Assembly: GCA_905199755.1 (NCBI GenBank)
Contig: CAJKHT010000004.1
Span: forward strand, 12,661 to 76,660
Origin: an uncultured Eubacteriales bacterium
GTDB taxonomy: Bacteria; Bacillota; Clostridia; UBA1381
Length of the DNA stretch: 64,000 nt
Direction: 5' to 3'
The notes below the pieces were generated by a model that was not told the DNA's origin, did not search any database, and worked only from the letters and a program-made list of their open reading frames with translations. The position numbers were made by a program, and so were the translations under genes. Shown one piece after another: positions 54,602 to 63,533 of the stretch. Numbering within the stretch: position 1 is the stretch's first letter; each line of letters opens with the position of its first letter.

Positions 54602-56371
54602 ATGTATATTGAAAATATAAACAGTCCGTCGGACGTAAAAAAGCTTAACAGCGCTCAGTTAAAGGAGCTTGCAAATGAAATGCGCAGCGCACTGCTCACA
54701 AAGCTCAGCAAGCACGGCGGTCATTTTGGTCCGAATCTCGGCTTTGTCGAAGCGACAATTGCAATGCACTATGTATTTAATTCGCCGACGGATAAAATTG
54801 TTTACGATGTATCGCATCAGAGCTATCCGCATAAAATACTTACGGGAAGAAAGGACGCATTTTTATATGAGGATAAATATGATGATGTTTCGGGTTACAG
54901 CAATCCCGACGAAAGTGAGCATGATTTCTTTACGATAGGTCACACCTCCACATCGGTAAGCCTTGCGTGCGGTCTGGCAAAGGCGAGAGACTTAAAGGGT
55001 GACAGAGGAAATGTTATTGCGGTAATAGGCGACGGCTCGCTTTCGGGCGGTGAGGCTCTTGAAGGACTTGACCTTGCCGGAGAGATGGACGGCAATCTGA
55101 TTATCGTTGTAAATGACAATGACATGTCCATTGCCGAAAACCACGGCGGAATGTATAAAAATTTAAAGCAGCTCCGCGACAGCAACGGGGAATGTGAGTG
55201 CAATCTTTTTAAAGCCATGGGACTGGACTACGTTTTTGTTAAGGACGGAAACGATACGGACGAACTGATAAAAGCCTTTCAAAAGGTTAAGGACAGCACA
55301 AAGCCTGTTGCTGTGCATATATGTACCAAAAAAGGAAAGGGCTATGAGATTGCCGAAAACAATAAGGAATCGTGGCATTACTGCACACCGTTTGATTTGA
55401 AAACGGGAAAACCGCTTGCCGATTTCGGCGGCGGCGAGGATTATTCGTCGTTAACATGTGAATACCTGTTAAATAAAATGAAAGAGGATAAAACGGTTGT
55501 CGGCATAACCTCGGCAACACCTACCGTTATGGGATTTACCGCAGACAAGCGTAAGGAGGCGGGAAAGCAGTTTGTTGATGTCGGCATTGCCGAGGAAACG
55601 GCTGTGGCTCTTGCTTCGGGAATTGCAAAGAACGGCGGCAAGCCTGTCTACGGTGTTTACAGCACATTTATTCAGAGAACCTATGACCAGCTTTCGCAGG
55701 ATTTGTGTATAAATAACAGTCCGGCAACAATTCTGGTGTACTGGGCATCGCTTTACGGAATGAATGATGTGACTCACCTCGGAATATATGATATACCGCT
55801 CATTTCCAATATCCCGAACATGGTATATCTTGCTCCGGCAACGAAAGAGGAATATATGGCTATGCTTGACTGGAGCGTGGAGCAGAACGAACACCCGGTA
55901 GCTATCAGAGTTCCGGCAAACGGAGTGATTTCGGACGGCAAAAAGGTAACAAAGGATTTCGGTATTTTAAATAAATATGAAGTAACGCAGAAAGGCTCGG
56001 AGGTTGCCGTAATCGCACTCGGCTCATTTTACGGAATGGGAGCCGAAGCGGCAGGGATAATAGAAAGCAAGACGGGAGTAAAGCCTACCGTCATCAATCC
56101 TATGTATATTACCGGCACGGACGATGAGCTGCTTGAAAGCCTGAAAGACGGACACAAGGCAGTCGTTACATTGGAGGACGGTATCCTTGACGGCGGTTTC
56201 GGCGAGAAAATTGCACGTTTTTACGGTACAAGCGATATGCGTATTATGAACTACGGATTGAAAAAGGAATTTCTTGACAGATACAATCCCGATGAAATCG
56301 CAAAGGAAAACCATCTTAATGCCGACAGCATTGCAAACGATGTATGCGAGCTGTTGAAAAATATTAAATAA
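54602..56371 (+). CDS. DXS-like transketolase (thiamine diphosphate enzyme)
   Basis: From the ATG at 54602, behind AAAAGGAGAG, the protein has 589 residues. It follows the 1-deoxy-D-xylulose-5-phosphate synthase layout: LTKLSKHGGHFGPNLGFVEAT, YDVSHQSYPHKILTGR, the ThDP motif GDGSLSGGEALEGL...VNDNDMSIAENHGG (in two parts), the pyrimidine-binding domain (DVGIAEETAVALASGIA, with its Glu) and a C-terminal transketolase domain (LEDGILDGGFGEKIARFYG). DXS makes the isoprenoid precursor DXP from pyruvate and glyceraldehyde-3-phosphate. It is about 30 residues short and pairs with a MerR regulator, not isoprenoid genes, so it may be a variant with another aldehyde acceptor. Confidence 0.82.
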   Translation: MYIENINSPSDVKKLNSAQLKELANEMRSALLTKLSKHGGHFGPNLGFVEATIAMHYVFNSPTDKIVYDVSHQSYPHKILTGRKDAFLYEDKYDDVSGYSNPDESEHDFFTIGHTSTSVSLACGLAKARDLKGDRGNVIAVIGDGSLSGGEALEGLDLAGEMDGNLIIVVNDNDMSIAENHGGMYKNLKQLRDSNGECECNLFKAMGLDYVFVKDGNDTDELIKAFQKVKDSTKPVAVHICTKKGKGYEIAENNKESWHYCTPFDLKTGKPLADFGGGEDYSSLTCEYLLNKMKEDKTVVGITSATPTVMGFTADKRKEAGKQFVDVGIAEETAVALASGIAKNGGKPVYGVYSTFIQRTYDQLSQDLCINNSPATILVYWASLYGMNDVTHLGIYDIPLISNIPNMVYLAPATKEEYMAMLDWSVEQNEHPVAIRVPANGVISDGKKVTKDFGILNKYEVTQKGSEVAVIALGSFYGMGAEAAGIIESKTGVKPTVINPMYITGTDDELLESLKDGHKAVVTLEDGILDGGFGEKIARFYGTSDMRIMNYGLKKEFLDRYNPDEIAKENHLNADSIANDVCELLKNIK

Positions 56372-56388
56372 ACGCTTATTCATTCTCA

Positions 56389-57183
56389 TTATTTCGGTAT
56401 GCCGCGCTTTTTTGGCGGCATACCGTATTTTTTTGTGTATGCACGGTAAAAAGCGGAATAGCAGCTGAAGCCTGCGAGGGTGGCGGCATCGCTGAGGTTT
56501 TTTCCATCGCCGTAAAGCTCATATGCGTATGTGAGACGTTTGTCGGTAATGTATCCGTGTACCGTCAGTCCGGTAGCCTGCTTGAAAATATGGCACAGGT
56601 GATATTTCGAGATGAAAAAAATACGTTCCAGCTCGTCCAGTACGATGTTTTCCGTGTAGTGGTTGTTTATATGGGAAATAATTGCTTTAAGCTGATTTTC
56701 CGGCATATCCGCCGCCGAAAATTCGGATATGGTATTTATAAGGTAGAGAATTTCCGTAACAATGGCTTTCGCAATCGGTGTATCTTTAACGGTAAGCGAG
56801 TCCGAATATTTGTCAAGACGTCTGAAAGCGCTGTACAGTCCGCTCGACCGGACTATGTCGGCGCTTATTTTATTGCCTGCATTTACGGGAAATTCGGTAA
56901 ACGGCTTTTCGTATTCCGTACAGTCGTTTTCGGCAAAAAAAGCGGACTCCACCGTAAGCACGTAACGGCGATAGCGCGCGCCGCTGTTATGATATACCCT
57001 GTGCATCTCATGGCGGCGTATAACAATTATGTCACACGGTTCAAGCGTATATGTGTTTTCTTCAACAACATATTTTGCATCACCCTCAAGAAACATATAT
57101 ATTTCATAAGCATCATGGCTGTGCAGATGAAAGTTGTCGTTTGACGGATTTTCAAGCGTAAGCTTTGTTATATCGTAATTCAT
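56389..57183 (-). CDS. AraC family regulator with cupin sensor domain
   Basis: The 264-residue regulator has an N-terminal cupin (about 10-95; FHLHSHDAYEIYMFLEGDAKYVV, PCDIIVIRRHEMHRV) and a C-terminal AraC double helix-turn-helix (about 160-260; LERIFFISKYHLCHIFKQATG, LSDAATLAGFSCYSAFYRAYTKKYG). The cupin normally binds a sugar or sugar acid. It is divergent from the uronate-related operon starting at 57319 and so is its likely regulator. No signal or membrane part. Confidence 0.93.
   Translation of the reverse strand: MNYDITKLTLENPSNDNFHLHSHDAYEIYMFLEGDAKYVVEENTYTLEPCDIIVIRRHEMHRVYHNSGARYRRYVLTVESAFFAENDCTEYEKPFTEFPVNAGNKISADIVRSSGLYSAFRRLDKYSDSLTVKDTPIAKAIVTEILYLINTISEFSAADMPENQLKAIISHINNHYTENIVLDELERIFFISKYHLCHIFKQATGLTVHGYITDKRLTYAYELYGDGKNLSDAATLAGFSCYSAFYRAYTKKYGMPPKKRGIPK
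56395..56435 (+). terminator. Intrinsic terminator of the MerR-DXS-like operon
   Basis: An 11-bp perfect stem (56395-56405 with 56415-56425) then a T-run. It overlaps the 3' end of the convergent AraC gene, whose last residues (GMPPKKRGIPK) it encodes on the other strand. Confidence 0.8.
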
Positions 57184-57318
57184 TTTATATCACCCTTTTC
57201 AGTTTATCATATAACCGCAAGAAATGCAATAAAAATCACAATTTTCGGATAGAATTTAATGTATTCTTGTGTTAAAATCAAATTAAAATAAGATTTACCG
57301 CAGAAAGGGAGAATGAGT

Positions 57319-58167
57319 ATGTACCAATATATAAGCGGATTTTCGGATGAAATCTCGGCTGATATAACAACACAGTTTGAAGTGCTTAATAAGCTTGGCA
57401 TAAAATATTTTGAACCGCGCGGAATAAACGGAAAAAATATTTCGGAGCTTGACGGTTCCTCGGTGCAAAAGCTGAAAGAGGTGATGAACCGATACGGCAT
57501 TAAGGCTTCGTCAATCGGTTCACCGATAGGAAAAATAAAAATCGGCGATGATTTCGGAAATCACTTTGACGTATTCAAAAGAGTGGTTGATACCGCAAAA
57601 ACGCTTGAATCGGACTATATAAGAATATTCAGCTTTTATCATGACGGAGGAGAATGGACGAACGCCGAAAGAGATGAGGTAATGTACAGAATAGATAAAA
57701 TGGCGGACTATGCAAAGAAATGCGGTGTAATTCTTCTTCATGAAAACGAAAAGAATATTTACGGTGATACCGCTAAGCGCTGCGCGGATATTATGAATGA
57801 ATTTTACGGCGATAGCTTCGGTGCGGTATTTGATCCCGCAAATTTCGTGCAATGCGGCGAGGATACAAAAGCGGCATACGATGTTATGAAAAATTACATA
57901 AAGTACATGCATATTAAGGATGCCGAAGCGGACGGAACAGTAGTGCCGTCGGGAGAGGGCTGCGGAAATGTCGGATTTATACTGCATAGCCTTTTTGAAA
58001 ACGGTTACGGCGGATTTTTAAGCCTTGAACCGCATCTCGGCAGCTTTGAGGGCTTAAGCGGTCTGGAATACGGCGATTTAATGAAGGATTTACCGAAAGG
58101 CGGTGAGGGAACATTTACGCTGTCTTATCGTGCATTAATGAAAATACTTGAAAAGGAGGGCAGGTGA
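57319..58167 (+). CDS. Sugar phosphate isomerase/epimerase-like TIM-barrel protein
   Basis: The 282-residue protein has the xylose isomerase-like (AP endonuclease 2) fold: YISGFSDEISADITTQFEVL, GVILLHENEKNIYGDTAKRC, FGAVFDPANFVQCG and YMHIKDAEADGTVVPSGEGCGNVGF, which carry the usual Glu, Asp, His metal ligands. Such proteins isomerise or epimerise sugars, or act as partners of Gfo/Idh/MocA enzymes in keto-sugar chemistry. ATG 57319 is 7 nt from AAAGGGAG; the in-frame ATG at 57313 is too close. It opens a five-gene operon with tight overlaps (TGATG to the next gene). Confidence 0.88.
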   Translation: MYQYISGFSDEISADITTQFEVLNKLGIKYFEPRGINGKNISELDGSSVQKLKEVMNRYGIKASSIGSPIGKIKIGDDFGNHFDVFKRVVDTAKTLESDYIRIFSFYHDGGEWTNAERDEVMYRIDKMADYAKKCGVILLHENEKNIYGDTAKRCADIMNEFYGDSFGAVFDPANFVQCGEDTKAAYDVMKNYIKYMHIKDAEADGTVVPSGEGCGNVGFILHSLFENGYGGFLSLEPHLGSFEGLSGLEYGDLMKDLPKGGEGTFTLSYRALMKILEKEGR

Positions 58168-59324
58168 TGAATAAAGTCCGAATGGGAATTATAGGCTACG
58201 GAAACATGGGTACAAAGCATGTACAAAACATTGCGGAGGGCAGAGTGCCGGGCATGGAGCTTGCGGCGGTCTGCGATATTTCCGAAGCAAGGCGCAGTGC
58301 GGCAAAGGAAAGATATTCCGATATTCCCGTGTTTGAAAATGCGGAGGAAATGTACGGGAGCGGCTTGTGTGATGCGGTGCTTATTGCCGTTCCGCACTAT
58401 GACCACCCTCCGCTTGCGATAAAGGCTTTTGAGCATGGGCTGAACGTTATTACCGAAAAACCTGCGGGGGTGTACACAAACCAGGTCAGGGAAATGAATG
58501 AGGCGGCGAAAAAATCGGGAAAGCTGTTTGCGATTATGTATAATCAGCGTACACGTGCGGTATACCGGCATCTGCGCAAAATGATCCGTGACGGAGAGAC
58601 GGGGCATATAAAGCGTATCACATGGATAATAACCGACTGGTACAGACCGCAGGCTTATCATGACAGCAGCACATGGCGTTCGACATGGAAAACGGAGGGC
58701 GGCGGAGCGTTAATCAATCAGAATCCGCATCAGCTGGATTTGTGGCAGTGGATGTTCGGCATGCCCGACAGAATTTATGCGAAAGCATCTTTCGGAAAGT
58801 ACTATGACATTGAGGTTGAGGACGATGTTATGGCATATATGGAATATGACAGCGGCACAACCGGCGAATATATCACATCTACCGGCGAAACCCCCGGAAC
58901 AAACCGTCTGGAAATCGCATGCGATATGGGTAAGCTTGTTATTGAGAACAACACGCTTGTATTTTATCGGAACGTCATTTCCGAAAGGGAGCATAATAAA
59001 ATCAATACCGAGCCGTTTGGCAGACCGGAGTGCTGGGAATGTAAAATCCCTGTTGATTTCGGCGGTGAGGAGCATGTGGGAATACTCAAAAATTTTGCGG
59101 ACGTACTGCTTCACGGCGGCGAACTGATTGCGAAAGGCGAGGAGGGAATAAACGGACTCACCGTTTCCAATGCCATACATTTAAGTGCGTGGACGGGTGA
59201 AACCGTTGACGTTAAAAATTTTCCCGATGACAGATTTTATGAGCTTTTGCAGGATAAAATCAGAAAATCGACCGTGGTCAAAAAGGAAAGCCAGATTATC
59301 ACGGATAATTCAAATACATATTAA
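58167..59324 (+). CDS. Gfo/Idh/MocA family oxidoreductase, first copy
   Basis: A 385-residue NAD(P)-dependent sugar dehydrogenase-like protein. The Rossmann domain has GIIGYGNMGTKHVQN, AVCDIS and the EKPAG motif with its catalytic Lys; the C-terminal domain has TWRSTWKTEGGGALINQNPHQLDLWQWMFGMP (in parts), with the active-site His/Asp equivalents in NPHQLD. The ATG at 58167 overlaps the previous stop; a GTG one codon earlier is open. Together with the TIM-barrel protein and the second copy it may oxidise and rearrange uronate-containing sugars. Its exact substrate cannot be read from sequence. Confidence 0.92.
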   Translation: MNKVRMGIIGYGNMGTKHVQNIAEGRVPGMELAAVCDISEARRSAAKERYSDIPVFENAEEMYGSGLCDAVLIAVPHYDHPPLAIKAFEHGLNVITEKPAGVYTNQVREMNEAAKKSGKLFAIMYNQRTRAVYRHLRKMIRDGETGHIKRITWIITDWYRPQAYHDSSTWRSTWKTEGGGALINQNPHQLDLWQWMFGMPDRIYAKASFGKYYDIEVEDDVMAYMEYDSGTTGEYITSTGETPGTNRLEIACDMGKLVIENNTLVFYRNVISEREHNKINTEPFGRPECWECKIPVDFGGEEHVGILKNFADVLLHGGELIAKGEEGINGLTVSNAIHLSAWTGETVDVKNFPDDRFYELLQDKIRKSTVVKKESQIITDNSNTY

Positions 59325-59338
59325 TTCGGGAGGAGCTT

Positions 59339-59353
59339 ATGGATAAGCTGTGA
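59339..59353 (+). other. Four-codon ORF with canonical ribosome binding site
   Basis: GGGAGGAG is followed at proper distance by ATG GAT AAG CTG TGA (MDKL, stop), in the 59-bp gap between the two oxidoreductase genes. It may be the remnant of an older start or a ribosome-loading minicistron. Confidence 0.35.
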
Positions 59354-59383
59354 TTATCTTAAGTCGAAAGGATTTTGCCGGAA

Positions 59384-60367
59384 ATGAGAAATGCATGTAT
59401 AGCAGGCTGGGGAGCTATAGGCCCCGCTCACGCAAGAGCGCTGGAGCATACGGAAAATGCACGGCTTTACGCTGTATGCGACATTGACCGCGAAAAGCTG
59501 GATTTGTGCCGTAAAAGCTATGATGTGAAGGTGTTTGACGATTTTTCGCAAATGCTCGGTGACACCGCTGTGGATACCGTGCATATATGCACACCGCACT
59601 ATCTGCATTACCCGATGATTACAAAAGCGCTTGAGGCAGGAAAAAGCGTGATTGCGGAAAAACCGCTCACAATGACGCGTGAAGAATTTGATATGCTTAA
59701 AAAGCTTAAAAATGCGGATAAAATCTGTGCCGTATTTCAAAACAGATATAATCCGTGCATACAAAAGTTAAAGAAAATTGCGGACAGCGGAGCTTACGGA
59801 AAAATAAAAGCGGTAAAGGCTGTGCTTACGTGGCATCGTGATGCGGAATATTACAGGCGCAGTGCATGGCGCGGTACATTGGCGGGCGAGGGCGGCGGCG
59901 TGCTGATAAATCAGGCGGTGCATACGCTTGATTTTATGACGTATATCTGCGGTGCTGCGGAAAACGTAAGAGCCGATATGATGAATTATTCTCTGAAAAA
60001 TATAATTGAAACGGAGGATACCGCAGCCGCATATATAAGTTTTAAAAACGGTGCATCGGGAATGTTTTTTGCGACAAATGCATATCCCGTAAACAGTGCG
60101 CCAGAATTTGAGGTGATATTTGAAAACAAGACCTTTAAATATGAATACGGCAGACTGATGACGGACGGCGAAACGGTCGAAACCGATAAAAAACCGTCCT
60201 CGGGGAAAGAATACTGGGGCAGCGGACATGAGCTGCTCATAAAGAACTATTATGATAAAAATAAATATTTTTCGGTTTCCGATGCGGAGGATACAATGAA
60301 TCTGATGTTTGCCGTTTATAAAAGCGCATCGGAAAACGGAAGCTTGCAGAAAGGATACAGCTTATGA
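59384..60367 (+). CDS. Gfo/Idh/MocA family oxidoreductase, second copy
   Basis: The 327-residue protein is a distinct member of the same superfamily: [17 protein letters not shown] (dinucleotide binding), [32 protein letters not shown] (catalytic Lys) and [23 protein letters not shown]. It has low identity to the first copy, so the two probably act at different steps or as a heteromer. ATG 59384 is chosen over an in-frame TTG at 59375 that sits next to the AAAGGA ribosome binding site. Its stop overlaps the uxuA start (ATGA). Confidence 0.92.
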   Translation: MRNACIAGWGAIGPAHARALEHTENARLYAVCDIDREKLDLCRKSYDVKVFDDFSQMLGDTAVDTVHICTPHYLHYPMITKALEAGKSVIAEKPLTMTREEFDMLKKLKNADKICAVFQNRYNPCIQKLKKIADSGAYGKIKAVKAVLTWHRDAEYYRRSAWRGTLAGEGGGVLINQAVHTLDFMTYICGAAENVRADMMNYSLKNIIETEDTAAAYISFKNGASGMFFATNAYPVNSAPEFEVIFENKTFKYEYGRLMTDGETVETDKKPSSGKEYWGSGHELLIKNYYDKNKYFSVSDAEDTMNLMFAVYKSASENGSLQKGYSL

Positions 60368-61401
60368 AAATGACATTTCGATGGTACGGGGAGGACGATC
60401 CCGTAACCTTGGAAAAAATACGCCAGATTCCCGGCATGACTGGAATTGTATCGGCGGTATATGACATTCCCGTCGGTGAGGTGTGGGAATATGACAGGAT
60501 AATGAAACTGAAAAATACTGTTGAAGCCGCAGGACTGGAGCTTTCCGTCATAGAAAGCGTGCCTGTTCATGAGGATATTAAAATGGGCTGCGGAAATCGT
60601 GACAGATACATAGAAAATTACTGCACCACATTAAGAAACCTCTCAAAAGCGGGAATCGACTGCGTATGCTATAATTTCATGCCCGTGTTTGACTGGACAC
60701 GCTCCGACCTTGACTATAAATTGGCGGACGGCTCAAGCGCACTCAGGTATGAGAATGAAACGGTGCTGAAAATGGACCCCGTAAAGGGAGAGCTTTCTTT
60801 GCCGGGCTGGGATTCGAGCTATACAAAGGACGAAATGAAAAGTCTTTTGGAGGCATACAGCCATATAAGCGAGGAGGATTTGTGGAATAATCTGAAATAT
60901 TTTCTCGACAGAGTCATAAAGACGGCGGAGGAGGTAAAAGTCAAAATGGCAATACACCCGGACGATCCGCCCTGGGGTATTTTCGGACTTCCGCGGATAA
61001 TTACGTGCAGGAAAAATATAGAGCGCTTTCTGAAGCTGTATGACAGTCCTTATAACGGACTCACATTGTGCAGCGGTTCTCTCGGTGCGTCACCCGATAA
61101 TGATATTGCGGATATGGTACATGCTTTTGCAGACAGGATACATTTTGCGCATATCAGAAACATAAAAATCACGGGGGACAGGTGCTTTGAAGAAGCAGGA
61201 CACAAAACGGATTGCGGCTCGCTTGATATTTTTGGAATTATAAAGGCATATCATGACGAGGGCTTTGACGGATATATCCGTCCCGACCACGGCAGAATGA
61301 TATGGGGAGAAAAGGGCAGACCGGGGTACGGTTTGTATGACAGAGCGCTGGGCGCGGTATATATAAACGGAATATGGGAAGCATTGGAAAGGATTGATTG
61401 A
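60364..61401 (+). CDS. uxuA: Mannonate dehydratase
   Basis: UxuA turns D-mannonate into 2-keto-3-deoxygluconate in glucuronate breakdown. The 345-residue protein has the family start [24 protein letters not shown], then [44 protein letters not shown] (metal-binding His) and FAHIRNI...[14 protein letters not shown]. Length agrees with UxuA (about 350-390). It is coupled to the upstream oxidoreductase and the downstream SDR. No kdgK/kdgA or uxaC gene is in the window, so the rest of the pathway must lie elsewhere. Confidence 0.96.
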   Translation: MKMTFRWYGEDDPVTLEKIRQIPGMTGIVSAVYDIPVGEVWEYDRIMKLKNTVEAAGLELSVIESVPVHEDIKMGCGNRDRYIENYCTTLRNLSKAGIDCVCYNFMPVFDWTRSDLDYKLADGSSALRYENETVLKMDPVKGELSLPGWDSSYTKDEMKSLLEAYSHISEEDLWNNLKYFLDRVIKTAEEVKVKMAIHPDDPPWGIFGLPRIITCRKNIERFLKLYDSPYNGLTLCSGSLGASPDNDIADMVHAFADRIHFAHIRNIKITGDRCFEEAGHKTDCGSLDIFGIIKAYHDEGFDGYIRPDHGRMIWGEKGRPGYGLYDRALGAVYINGIWEALERID

Positions 61402-61402
61402 T

Positions 61403-62254
61403 ATGAAATTACCGTTTGAAATTGATTTAAAAGGAAAAACAGCCGTAGTGACGGGCGGCGGCGGAGTGCTGTGTTCAATGTTTGCAAAGGCTGTGGCAAA
61501 AACGGGTGCGGCGGTTGCCGTGCTGGATTTGAACGGTGAAGCGGCAAAAAAAACGGCAGACGAAATTAATGCGGACGGCGGCACGGCAATCGGCATTGCG
61601 GCGAATGTGCTTGAAAAAGAAAGCCTTGAAGCGGCAAAAAAGACGATAAACGAAAAATTCGGAACGGTTGATATTTTATTGAACGGTGCCGGCGGAAATA
61701 ATCCCAAGGGAACCACAACAAAGGATTATTTTGAAATTGGCGATGAAAATGCGGAGGGAATAAAAACCTTTTTTGATCTCGATCCAACAGGAGTGGATTT
61801 TGTGTTCAAGCTGAATTTTCTGGGTACTCTTTTGCCGACGCAGGTGTTTGCGCATGATTTAATAGGAAAAAAAGACGCGAGTATAATAAATATATCGTCA
61901 ATGAATTCGTTTACTCCGCTTACGAGAATCCCGGCATACAGCGGAGCAAAAGCAGCGGTGTCCAATTTTACGCAGTGGCTTGCGGTGCATTTTTCAAAGA
62001 CGGGCATACGTGTAAACGCAATTGCGCCCGGTTTTTTTCTGACGCAGCAGAATAAAGGACTTCTGCTTGATGAAAACGGGAATTATACGGAACGTTCAAA
62101 AAAAATCATATCACAGACTCCCATGGAGCGCTTCGGAGAGCCTGAGGAGCTTGTCGGCACGCTTATGTGGCTTTTGTGCCGTGATGCATCAAGCTTTGTG
62201 AACGGTGTGGTTATTCCTGTTGACGGAGGCTTTTCCGCATACAGCGGTGTCTGA
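61403..62254 (+). CDS. SDR-type D-mannonate oxidoreductase (fructuronate reductase)
   Basis: This 283-residue short-chain dehydrogenase resembles Bacillus YjmF/UxuB, which reduces D-fructuronate to D-mannonate, the step before UxuA. Motifs: TGGGGVLCSMFAKAV (cofactor), NGAGGNNPKGTTTKDYF (family-specific insertion), INISSMNSFTPL, YSGAKAA (catalytic Tyr, Lys) and the C-terminal NGVVIPVDGGFSAYSGV. The ATG at 61403 follows AAAGGA and overlaps the uxuA stop region. With uxuA it supports hexuronate use by this operon. Confidence 0.92.
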   Translation: MKLPFEIDLKGKTAVVTGGGGVLCSMFAKAVAKTGAAVAVLDLNGEAAKKTADEINADGGTAIGIAANVLEKESLEAAKKTINEKFGTVDILLNGAGGNNPKGTTTKDYFEIGDENAEGIKTFFDLDPTGVDFVFKLNFLGTLLPTQVFAHDLIGKKDASIINISSMNSFTPLTRIPAYSGAKAAVSNFTQWLAVHFSKTGIRVNAIAPGFFLTQQNKGLLLDENGNYTERSKKIISQTPMERFGEPEELVGTLMWLLCRDASSFVNGVVIPVDGGFSAYSGV

Positions 62255-62373
62255 AAAAAACAGTAACATATTACGGTAATCCTGCATAAAATATCATAGA
62301 GGAATATTCCCGCAGAGCGGCTGCATAAAATGGTTGATTTATGCCGTCGCAGACGGCGGAATGGAGGATTATT

Positions 62374-62655
62374 ATGATTAACTGGAAAGTACGGTTCAAG
62401 AATCCGGTGTTTTATGTGCAGCTTTTTCTTGCAATGATGACTCCGATGATGGCATATATGGGAATAACCGTCCAAGGATTGACAACATGGGGAATACTCG
62501 GAAATGTTTTTCTTGAGGCGGTAAAAAATCCGTATGTTTTGGCGATAATGGCGGTAAGCGTGTGGAATGCGGTAAACGATCCGACTACGGCAGGTATATC
62601 CGACAGCAAAAAAGCGCTGTCGTATGATAAACCGAACGGAGAGCGACCGTCATGA
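62374..62655 (+). CDS. phiLC3-type phage holin
   Basis: From the ATG after ATGGAGGA the protein has 93 residues: MINWKVRFKNPVFYVQLFLA, a first membrane segment, a short loop and the family signature WNAVNDPTTAGISDSKKALSY at the C-terminus. Holins make membrane holes that let endolysin out. It overlaps the amidase gene by 4 bases, giving a lysis pair, but no other phage genes are nearby; such orphan pairs are common in Clostridia chromosomes. Confidence 0.92.
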   Translation: MINWKVRFKNPVFYVQLFLAMMTPMMAYMGITVQGLTTWGILGNVFLEAVKNPYVLAIMAVSVWNAVNDPTTAGISDSKKALSYDKPNGERPS

Positions 62656-63350
62656 ATATTATTGAAACAAACTGGAAGTGGAACGGAGAGCTGACAAGCC
62701 GTTCGGCAACCGATTATATCGCACTTCATCATGCCGAAGCCGTAAAATGTACCGCAGAGCAGGTTGACAGCTGGCATAAAGCAAACGGCTGGGCGGGAAT
62801 AGGCTATCACTTTTTTGTGAGGAAAAACGGTGAAATATACCGCGGACGTCCGATTTGGTCGCTCGGAGCGCACGTGCAGGGGAAAAATAATGTTTCCGTG
62901 GGAGTGTGTGCGGAGGGTGATTATGCATCGGCGGATAAAACGATGCCGACGGCGCAGAAAAAAGCGTTAAAGGAGCTTGTGACCTATCTGAAAGGAATGT
63001 ATCCGTCGGCGAAAATTGTCGGTCACGGTGAAATAGAAAACAGCGATTGCCCGGGCAGATATTATCCGCTTGATGAGATGAAAAGCTATCCGTATTCGGA
63101 GGAAGAAACAGATAATGTGGGTTTGACAGCAAGAATTGACGAGCTTTATAAGAGAGTGTCAAAGCTTGAAAATCCCATGATTTATAATTATATAGATGAT
63201 AATATGCCCGAATGGGCGCGTGAGGGTGTCAGCTGGTGCACGGAACACGGAATTATAAAGGGAACGGGCAGCGGTCTGGGACTTGACGATAAGGATTTGA
63301 AATACTGTACCGTTATTATGCGTATTATGAAAAACAAACAGATGCTGTAA
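62652..63350 (+). CDS. N-acetylmuramoyl-L-alanine amidase (endolysin-like)
   Basis: A 232-residue amidase_2/PGRP-type zinc enzyme that cuts the amide bond between muramic acid and the peptide stem. Visible ligands and motifs: YIALHHAEA (His), GIGYHFFVRKNGEIYRGRP, VGVCAEGDY and IVGHGEIENSDCPG (His, Cys). After a coiled-coil linker (ARIDELYKRVSKLEN) the last 45 residues resemble half an SLH repeat (MPEWAREGVSWCTEHGIIKGTGSG), which may bind the wall. No signal peptide, consistent with release through the holin encoded just upstream. Confidence 0.93.
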   Translation: MNIIETNWKWNGELTSRSATDYIALHHAEAVKCTAEQVDSWHKANGWAGIGYHFFVRKNGEIYRGRPIWSLGAHVQGKNNVSVGVCAEGDYASADKTMPTAQKKALKELVTYLKGMYPSAKIVGHGEIENSDCPGRYYPLDEMKSYPYSEEETDNVGLTARIDELYKRVSKLENPMIYNYIDDNMPEWAREGVSWCTEHGIIKGTGSGLGLDDKDLKYCTVIMRIMKNKQML

Positions 63351-63354
63351 ACAG

Positions 63355-63399
63355 AACGGCGGAGAGTGTCGGGGATTGACATTTTCTGCCGTTTTTTTT
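63355..63399 (+). terminator. Intrinsic terminator of the holin-amidase pair
   Basis: AACGGC pairs with GCCGTT, extended by GTC/GAC inside, followed by a long T-run. Confidence 0.8.
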
Positions 63400-63477
63400 T
63401 GTGCCGAAAAATGTAATTTAATGCGTAATACACAATCAAAATAATGTATTATTCACAGTTGTATCATAAAATGTTAA

Positions 63478-63506
63478 TTGACAACAACTAAAAATAATGA
63501 TATAAT
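63478..63506 (+). promoter_or_regulatory. Consensus sigma-A promoter of the abrB-like gene
   Basis: TTGACA (63478-63483) and TATAAT (63501-63506) with a 17-bp spacer. Confidence 0.88.
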
Positions 63507-63533
63507 TGAAATTGTAAAAGGAGAGTGAGTTTT

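Noticed and set aside
62255..63400. Prophage
   Set aside because: Only holin and amidase are present; no integrase, structural, replication or attachment-site features are seen.
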